Part shown: one piece after another, positions 60,296 to 64,000 of the stretch
How positions within the stretch are numbered: position 1 is the first letter of the stretch
Layout of the letters: every line of letters starts with the position of its first letter
Source of the DNA: Sphingomonas parva (ex Maeng et al. 2020)
GTDB lineage: Bacteria > Pseudomonadota > Alphaproteobacteria > Sphingomonadales > Sphingomonadaceae
NCBI RefSeq assembly: GCF_004564275.1
Contig: NZ_SPDV01000029.1
Location: forward strand, 17,061-81,060
Direction of reading: 5' to 3'
DNA: 64,000 bases
The notes under the pieces: model-generated
Seen by the model: only the letters and a program-made list of their open reading frames with translations
What the model was told of the DNA's origin: nothing
Databases searched by the model: none
Position numbers and translations under genes: made by a program

Positions 60296-60826
60296 ATGAG
60301 CCCAGTCGCGACTGCCGATCCTGCCCGGCGCAGCCGCCGCGGCGCGACGCGAACCTTCTCTCTCGCGATCGCCATCGCCTCGCTCGGCTGGAGCTTTCCC
60401 GGTGCCGCCTGCCAGTCGCTTCCCAGCATCTATTTCGGCCTGGACTCGCTCGCGGTCGACGCCGCCGGCCAGGCGCAATTGTCCGAGTTCGCCGCCGAGG
60501 CGCAGTCGCAGCTCGACGTGCTCGAGGCCGTCGAGCTGGTCGGCCATTCGGAGCGGCTCGGAACGGCCGAAGCCCGCGCCAGGATCGGCCTCGCGCGCGC
60601 CGAGGCGGTACGCGACCTTCTGCTCGCTCTGGGCATGCCGGAGCGCCTGCTGCGGACCCGCAGCGCCGCCGACACGGCCCCGCAGGTCGAGACGGACGAC
60701 AATGTTCGCGAGCCGCGCAACCGCCGGGTCGACCTGCGCCTCACCTACACGCCCGAGGCCCTCGCCGCGCAGCGCGCCGAGCGTGACGCCGCCATCGCGG
60801 CGGGAAGGCCGGTGCCGCTCTGCTGA
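60296..60826 (+). CDS. OmpA-like C-terminal domain protein
   Basis: The 176-residue protein has an N-terminal hydrophobic signal (SLAIAIASLGWSFPGAAC) and one OmpA/MotB-like domain (about 42-155): SIYFGLDSLAVDAAGQAQLSEF, VELVGHSERLGTAEARARIGLARAEAVRDLLLALG and EPRNRRVDLRL are the usual murein-binding blocks, although the GHTD motif is GHSE. A Cys at the signal end may be lipidated. AGGAGGGG precedes the ATG. Likely tethers to peptidoglycan. Confidence 0.85.
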   Translation: MSPVATADPARRSRRGATRTFSLAIAIASLGWSFPGAACQSLPSIYFGLDSLAVDAAGQAQLSEFAAEAQSQLDVLEAVELVGHSERLGTAEARARIGLARAEAVRDLLLALGMPERLLRTRSAADTAPQVETDDNVREPRNRRVDLRLTYTPEALAAQRAERDAAIAAGRPVPLC

Positions 60827-60892
60827 CGTCGGAGCATCAGGACCAGGGCTGGGCCGGCCGGCCAGTCTCTGAAGTACGAGGGGGGAACAGCA

Positions 60893-61270
60893 ATGATCGG
60901 ACGAATGCTTGCCTGGCTGACCGCCGCGGCGCTGGCGCTGGCGCCGGGCCTCGCCGACGCGCAGGCGGTGCTGCCGCGCTACGAAGACGGGATCGTCGCC
61001 TCCAACGCCTTCTGGTTCCTGGAGGAGTGCAGGAGCAACGAGCCGCTGAGGCTGGCGCGCTGCGACGGCTTCATTCAGGGGGTCGCCGCAACCCTGCGCG
61101 CCCAACGCTGGCCGCGCTCGCTGGGCAAGCCGAACTGCCAGCTGGAGTTCGACTCGGCGCGCCTGCGTGAGGCCGTCCTCACCCATATGAAGAGCGCACG
61201 CAGCCCGGCGCCGGGCGGGATCGTCGATGCGCTCAACACGGCCTTTCCCTGCGAGCTGCCGCCGCGCTGA
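60893..61270 (+). CDS. Rap1a/Tai-like small periplasmic protein
   Basis: The 125-residue protein has a Sec signal peptide (AWLTAAALALAPGLADA) and a small helical domain with four Cys (EECRSNEP, RCDGFIQGVA, NCQLEF, FPCELPP). The RCDGFIQGVAATLRAQ phrase matches the C-x-G-[FY]-[IL]-x-G-[VA] pattern of Rap1a/Tai immunity-like proteins, many of which have no associated toxin; none is seen here. GAGGGGGGAA precedes the ATG. Confidence 0.6.
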   Translation: MIGRMLAWLTAAALALAPGLADAQAVLPRYEDGIVASNAFWFLEECRSNEPLRLARCDGFIQGVAATLRAQRWPRSLGKPNCQLEFDSARLREAVLTHMKSARSPAPGGIVDALNTAFPCELPPR

Positions 61271-61369
61271 AACGGCTCGGCTGCGGGTCTGGCGACGCGC
61301 TGGATTCCCGCTGACTCGGCGACCGAACTGAAGTACAAACAAGGAGTTGCACGAAAGAGGGAGGCGAGG

Positions 61370-62305
61370 ATGCTGAACGTCGCTTTGGCCCTTCTGCTCG
61401 GCGGGCAAGCCGCCGCCGCCACGCCGCCGCAGGACGAGATCGTCGTCACCGGCCAACGCCCCGACCGCAGGACCGCGCAAGCCTTCGTCGCCAGCATCTC
61501 GCGCCCCGTCGGCGGCCAGCTGCCGGTGTTCACCCGCCCGGTCTGCCCCGAGATCATCGGCCTGGCCGCCGACCAGGCCGAGCGGATCGCCGCGCGGGTG
61601 CGCAGGCTCGCCGATCACGTCGGCCTCGATGTCGAGACGGCGGGCTGCCGGCCGAACCTCCACATCGTCGTTGTCTCCGACGGCCAGCAATTCGTCTCCG
61701 AGCTCAACCGGACGCATGCCGATTATTTCACCGGCATCGAGGGCGCCGAGATGAAGGCGCTGCTCAAGAGCGAGGCGCCGGCGCGGGGCTGGAGCAACAC
61801 CCAGCTGCAGAACGAGGACGGGCTGGTCTATGCCGACGTCCAGTCCGGCGGCAGCAGCTTCGATCCGCGGATGCGGATCCGCACCCGCGGCGAGCGCGGG
61901 ATGCTGAGCCCGGTCACCAACGGCGACGGCAGGGTCATGCGGGTGATGTCGGCCTCGATCACCAAGCTGCCGACCCGCCAGTCGACCGTCCATTCGTTCG
62001 TCGTGCTCGACCAGGCGGCCCTGATCGGCAAGAGCCTGGTCCAGATCGCCGATTATGCCGCGATGCGCACGCTCGCCGCGGCGCGCCCGCCCGCTGAAGG
62101 CACGCCGGTCGACACGATCCTCACCCTGTTCGACGACCCGCAGGCGCCGCTCAGCGTCACCGTCTCGGACGTCGCCTATCTGAAGGCGCTCTACGGCGGC
62201 CTGCCGACGGCGAGCTATTTCCAGCAGCTCAGCCGCCTCTCAAAAGCGGTGATGGAGAGCACGCCCGCCGCGGCCGAAGCGGCGACCGGAACCGCCAGGC
62301 CCTGA
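61370..62305 (+). CDS. exported protein of unknown function
   Basis: The 311-residue protein has a short signal peptide (LNVALALLLGGQAAAA) directly followed by PPQDEIVVTGQRP, a sequence resembling the TonB box at the N-terminus of TonB receptors, although no plug or barrel follows. The body is alpha/beta (CPEIIGLAADQAERIAARVRRLADHVGLD; PNLHIVVVSDGQQFVSEL) with a C-terminal helical part. Proteins with this head are, as far as I recall, frequent in sphingomonads and uncharacterised. GGGAGGCGAGG precedes the ATG. Confidence 0.7.
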   Translation: MLNVALALLLGGQAAAATPPQDEIVVTGQRPDRRTAQAFVASISRPVGGQLPVFTRPVCPEIIGLAADQAERIAARVRRLADHVGLDVETAGCRPNLHIVVVSDGQQFVSELNRTHADYFTGIEGAEMKALLKSEAPARGWSNTQLQNEDGLVYADVQSGGSSFDPRMRIRTRGERGMLSPVTNGDGRVMRVMSASITKLPTRQSTVHSFVVLDQAALIGKSLVQIADYAAMRTLAAARPPAEGTPVDTILTLFDDPQAPLSVTVSDVAYLKALYGGLPTASYFQQLSRLSKAVMESTPAAAEAATGTARP

Positions 62306-62328
62306 CCGCGCCAACCGCCGGCCCCGCC

Positions 62329-62868
62329 ATGACCGCCCGAGCCGGTCCGGCGCCGCGGCCCGGACCCGCGGTCCTTTGGCTGCTGCCCGCCGCCTTCCTG
62401 ATTCACGACGGCGAGGAGCTGCTCGTCTGGAAGCGCTGGATGGCGGCGCATGGCGCGGCGCTTCCCGAAATCGTGCGGCGCCTGTTCGGAGAGAGCGGCG
62501 GGGTCGCGGCGATCCCGATCGCGGGGATCGCGGCGGCGATGGGTGCCCTGTTCGTCCTGTTCGCGGCGGTCGCTGCGGCGGCGGCGACGGGCCGGCGCGG
62601 CGGCGTCCAGGCCTATGCGGTGCTGCTCGGCGGCTTCTTCGTCCACGGCTTCGGCCACGCCGCCCAGGCGCTGCTGCTCGGCGGCTACACCCCCGGGGTC
62701 GCGACGGCGGTGCTGGTCGTGATCCCCGCCTCGCTGTTCCTCTACGCCCGGCTGTTCGCCGCAGGCGCCCTGCCGCGGCGCAGCGCGGTCCTGCTCGGCG
62801 CGGCGGGCGCGCTGCTGGTGCTGCCCGCCATCCTGCTCGCGCTGTCGCTCGGCCGGCTCGCCGGGTGA
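62329..62868 (+). CDS. HXXEE-domain membrane protein
   Basis: The 179-residue polytopic protein has about five membrane helices. The first contains LLPAAFLIHDGEELLVW, the H-x-x-E-E motif that names the family, and a second His site lies in GGFFVHGFGHAAQAL; together they may form a metal site within the membrane. The function of the family is unknown. It follows the preceding gene by 23 nt and is followed by a terminator. Confidence 0.85.
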   Translation: MTARAGPAPRPGPAVLWLLPAAFLIHDGEELLVWKRWMAAHGAALPEIVRRLFGESGGVAAIPIAGIAAAMGALFVLFAAVAAAAATGRRGGVQAYAVLLGGFFVHGFGHAAQALLLGGYTPGVATAVLVVIPASLFLYARLFAAGALPRRSAVLLGAAGALLVLPAILLALSLGRLAG

Positions 62869-62887
62869 CGCGCGATCGACGGAGAGA

Positions 62888-62924
62888 AGCCGCGGCCGCC
62901 CCCAAAGACGCCGCGGCTCTTTAA
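62888..62924 (+). terminator. rho-independent terminator after the HXXEE gene
   Basis: AGCCGCGG (62888-62895) and CCGCGGCT (62911-62918) form a perfect 8-bp stem followed by CTTTAA. Confidence 0.6.
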
Positions 62925-62969
62925 TCCACAGTCTCGGACTGCCGCCGGATCCGGCCGCAGCCGAGCGCG

Positions 62970-63188
62970 TCAGCGCGGACCCTTGGGACCCGAATTCCAG
63001 CCGGTCAGCTGCGGGTTGTGATCACCCGAATTGCCCGGGGGCGGGCCGGACTCCGGACCATTGCCGTAGCCGTTGTTGTTCTTCTGCTTCTTGCCGTCGT
63101 CGCAATCGCAGGAGCAGGGCGGCGGCGGGGTGTAGCAGCCGCCGGCGCCGCTGACGTGACGGACTTCCAGATCGGTGAGAGTGCGCAT
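62970..63188 (-). CDS. double-glycine-leader peptide with Cys/Pro/Asn/Gly-rich core
   Basis: The 72-residue peptide begins MRTLTDLEVRHVSGAGG, a match to double-glycine leaders of bacteriocin-like and other peptides cut and exported by C39-peptidase ABC transporters ([LM]-[ST]-x-x-E-[LV]-x-x-[VI]-S-G-[AG]-x-G-G). Cleavage after Gly17 would release a 55-residue core starting CYTPPPPCSCDCDDG (Cys18, 25, 27, 29), continuing Lys/Asn/Gly-rich and ending GWNSGPKGPR. GGGAG precedes ATG 63188; the longer open frame upstream lacks a ribosome site. No transporter or modification enzyme is visible nearby. The role (signal, toxin or structural peptide) is open. Confidence 0.65.
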   Translation of the reverse strand: MRTLTDLEVRHVSGAGGCYTPPPPCSCDCDDGKKQKNNNGYGNGPESGPPPGNSGDHNPQLTGWNSGPKGPR

Positions 63189-63338
63189 GTTCGTCTCCCG
63201 TGGGTTCGCGCAACATTTGCGCGTGCCGAGACCAAGCCTGCAGCGGCGATCAGAATCAATCGGGCATTTTTGCGCGTCCCGCGCCGAGACAAAGATAGTC
63301 ATTTACTTGCGCAGTTCGGCGCGGTGCTGCGCGAATGC

Positions 63339-63374
63339 GTGAAGGCCTTCCTGCCGAGGCAGAAAGGCCTTCAC
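63339..63374 (-). terminator. hairpin after the partial gene at the right edge
   Basis: GTGAAGGCCTT (63339-63349) and AAGGCCTTCAC (63364-63374) form an 11-bp perfect stem with a smaller inner stem (CTGCC/GGCAG). It lies 18 nt beyond the stop of the minus-strand gene. No T-run. Confidence 0.55.
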
Positions 63375-63391
63375 TGGCGTCTTTGCGGGCC

Positions 63392-64000
63392 TCAGCCGTC
63401 GCGGGCCATGTCCTTGGCGGCCTGGCGCATCTCGCGGGCGCCGTCCCGCATGTCCTCGGCGCCTTCCTCGAGATCGTCGGCGGCTTCGATCAGCTCCTCA
63501 TGGGTGACGTGCTCGCCGCGCGCCGCTGCCTTGGCGATCTGCCGCTCGCGATAGTCGCGGTTGCGCAGCTTGCCGGCCTCGCGCCGCATGGTGTCGGCGC
63601 CTTTGTCCATATCGTCGGCGCCCTTCATCATGTCGACGGCGCCGGCGCGCATCGCCTCCCGCGCGGCGCGCTTCGCCTCGCGGGCGATCCGCTCGCCATC
63701 GATCTTGGCGAATTCGGCGTGGCGCAGCGCCTTGGCGACCTCGGCCTCGACCTCGGCGGCGATCGCATCACCATCGACCACTGGTTCAGGAGCGCGTGCG
63801 AGGGCGATCGCGACCCGCGGCGGGGCCGGCGGCACGGGCACGGCCGCATCGGCCGGCGGCGGCGGAAGGGCGGCACCGGGGGCGGGCGGAACCGGTGCGG
63901 CTGCGGGGTGGGCGGGGCTCGCCGGCGCGACCCGGGCGATCGACACCAGGGCGGTGGTCGGCGCCGCGGGCGCGTCGGGCGCGTCCGGAGCCTCCGGCGC
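63392..64000 (-). CDS. C-terminal part of a protein with Pro/Ala linker and helical repeats (5' end outside)
   Basis: The frame enters from the right edge without a start and gives 202 residues. A Pro/Ala linker (about 1-60) is followed by a long charged helix region (AEVEAEVAKALRHAEFAKIDGERIAREAKRAAREAM as its first part) and repeats of the type [KER]-G-A-[DE]-[DT]-M (DMMKGADDM, KGADTM, EEGAEDM, RDGAREM). Helical tails of this type follow M56/BlaR1-like membrane peptidases in some sphingomonads, so such a domain may lie upstream, but nothing in the window shows it. Confidence 0.6.
   Translation of the reverse strand, partial: APEAPDAPDAPAAPTTALVSIARVAPASPAHPAAAPVPPAPGAALPPPPADAAVPVPPAPPRVAIALARAPEPVVDGDAIAAEVEAEVAKALRHAEFAKIDGERIAREAKRAAREAMRAGAVDMMKGADDMDKGADTMRREAGKLRNRDYRERQIAKAAARGEHVTHEELIEAADDLEEGAEDMRDGAREMRQAAKDMARDG

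Noticed and set aside
59930..61993. Minus-strand frame of 687 codons across several small plus-strand genes
   Set aside because: The opposite strand carries three proteins with signal peptides and ribosome sites. A hydrophobic stretch near its end (LAIAMLLYGAAWVTAGF) was considered as a small membrane gene, but no start with a ribosome site supports it.

Overview
The window is GC-rich, densely coded DNA from an alphaproteobacterium, most likely a sphingomonad. Support comes from two large TonB-dependent receptors, an UrcA-family protein, PL10 pectate lyases, a SWIB-domain protein, a LytTR two-component pair and frequent TTG/GTG starts. There are no rRNA genes, no tRNA I could recognise and no CRISPR array.

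Region 1 (1-11.3 kb) is a loose set of small stress-type genes with longer spacers and visibly less GC-biased sequence than the rest. It holds a KdpD-like sensor that has lost its kinase, a membrane-anchored OB-like protein, a potassium-channel homologue with an unusual pore, a PRC-barrel protein, a lipoprotein, several small hypotheticals, a DUF4403 lipoprotein, a Sel1-like protein and a membrane-linked metallophosphoesterase. Exact TTGA-N6-TCAA (FNR/FixK-type) palindromes occur five times here and, by eye, nowhere in the other 53 kb. Several lie 65-105 bp before start codons, so I infer a low-oxygen or stress regulon.

Region 2 (11.6-24.9 kb) holds a TonB-dependent receptor with a strong terminator, a small exported protein, a lipidated subtilisin-like autotransporter, an MFS transporter, a RAYT transposase bracketed by REP-type repeats, a saccharopine-dehydrogenase-like/DUF4166 protein with a DCC-family partner, and two divergent Crp/Fnr-family regulators.

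Region 3 (24.9-42.6 kb) is a pectin/rhamnogalacturonan utilisation locus. Two operons diverge from 30.30-30.48 kb, where LacI-type operator-like palindromes sit. Leftward are GH2, PL10 and CE8. Rightward are a TonB receptor, a 67-aa DNA-binding-like protein, GH43, CE12, GH95, a LamG lipoprotein, a second PL10 and an SMP-30-like propeller. Together they would bind, de-esterify and cut pectin and strip its side chains outside the cytoplasm. Uronate catabolism genes and the cognate LacI regulator are not in the window.

Region 4 (42.8-64 kb) is mostly envelope and housekeeping: a NUDIX hydrolase and an extensin-like protein, a SWIB protein, LD-carboxypeptidase and Mpl-like Mur ligase (murein recycling), a LytS/LytTR pair, UrcA, a YcbB-type L,D-transpeptidase, a SleB-like hydrolase, an M28 peptidase, a DUF1289-GNAT fusion, and a run of small exported proteins. 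Near the right edge is a 72-aa peptide with a double-glycine-type leader and a Cys/Pro/Asn/Gly-rich core, a good candidate for an undescribed secreted peptide. A coiled tail of a protein running off the window ends the region.
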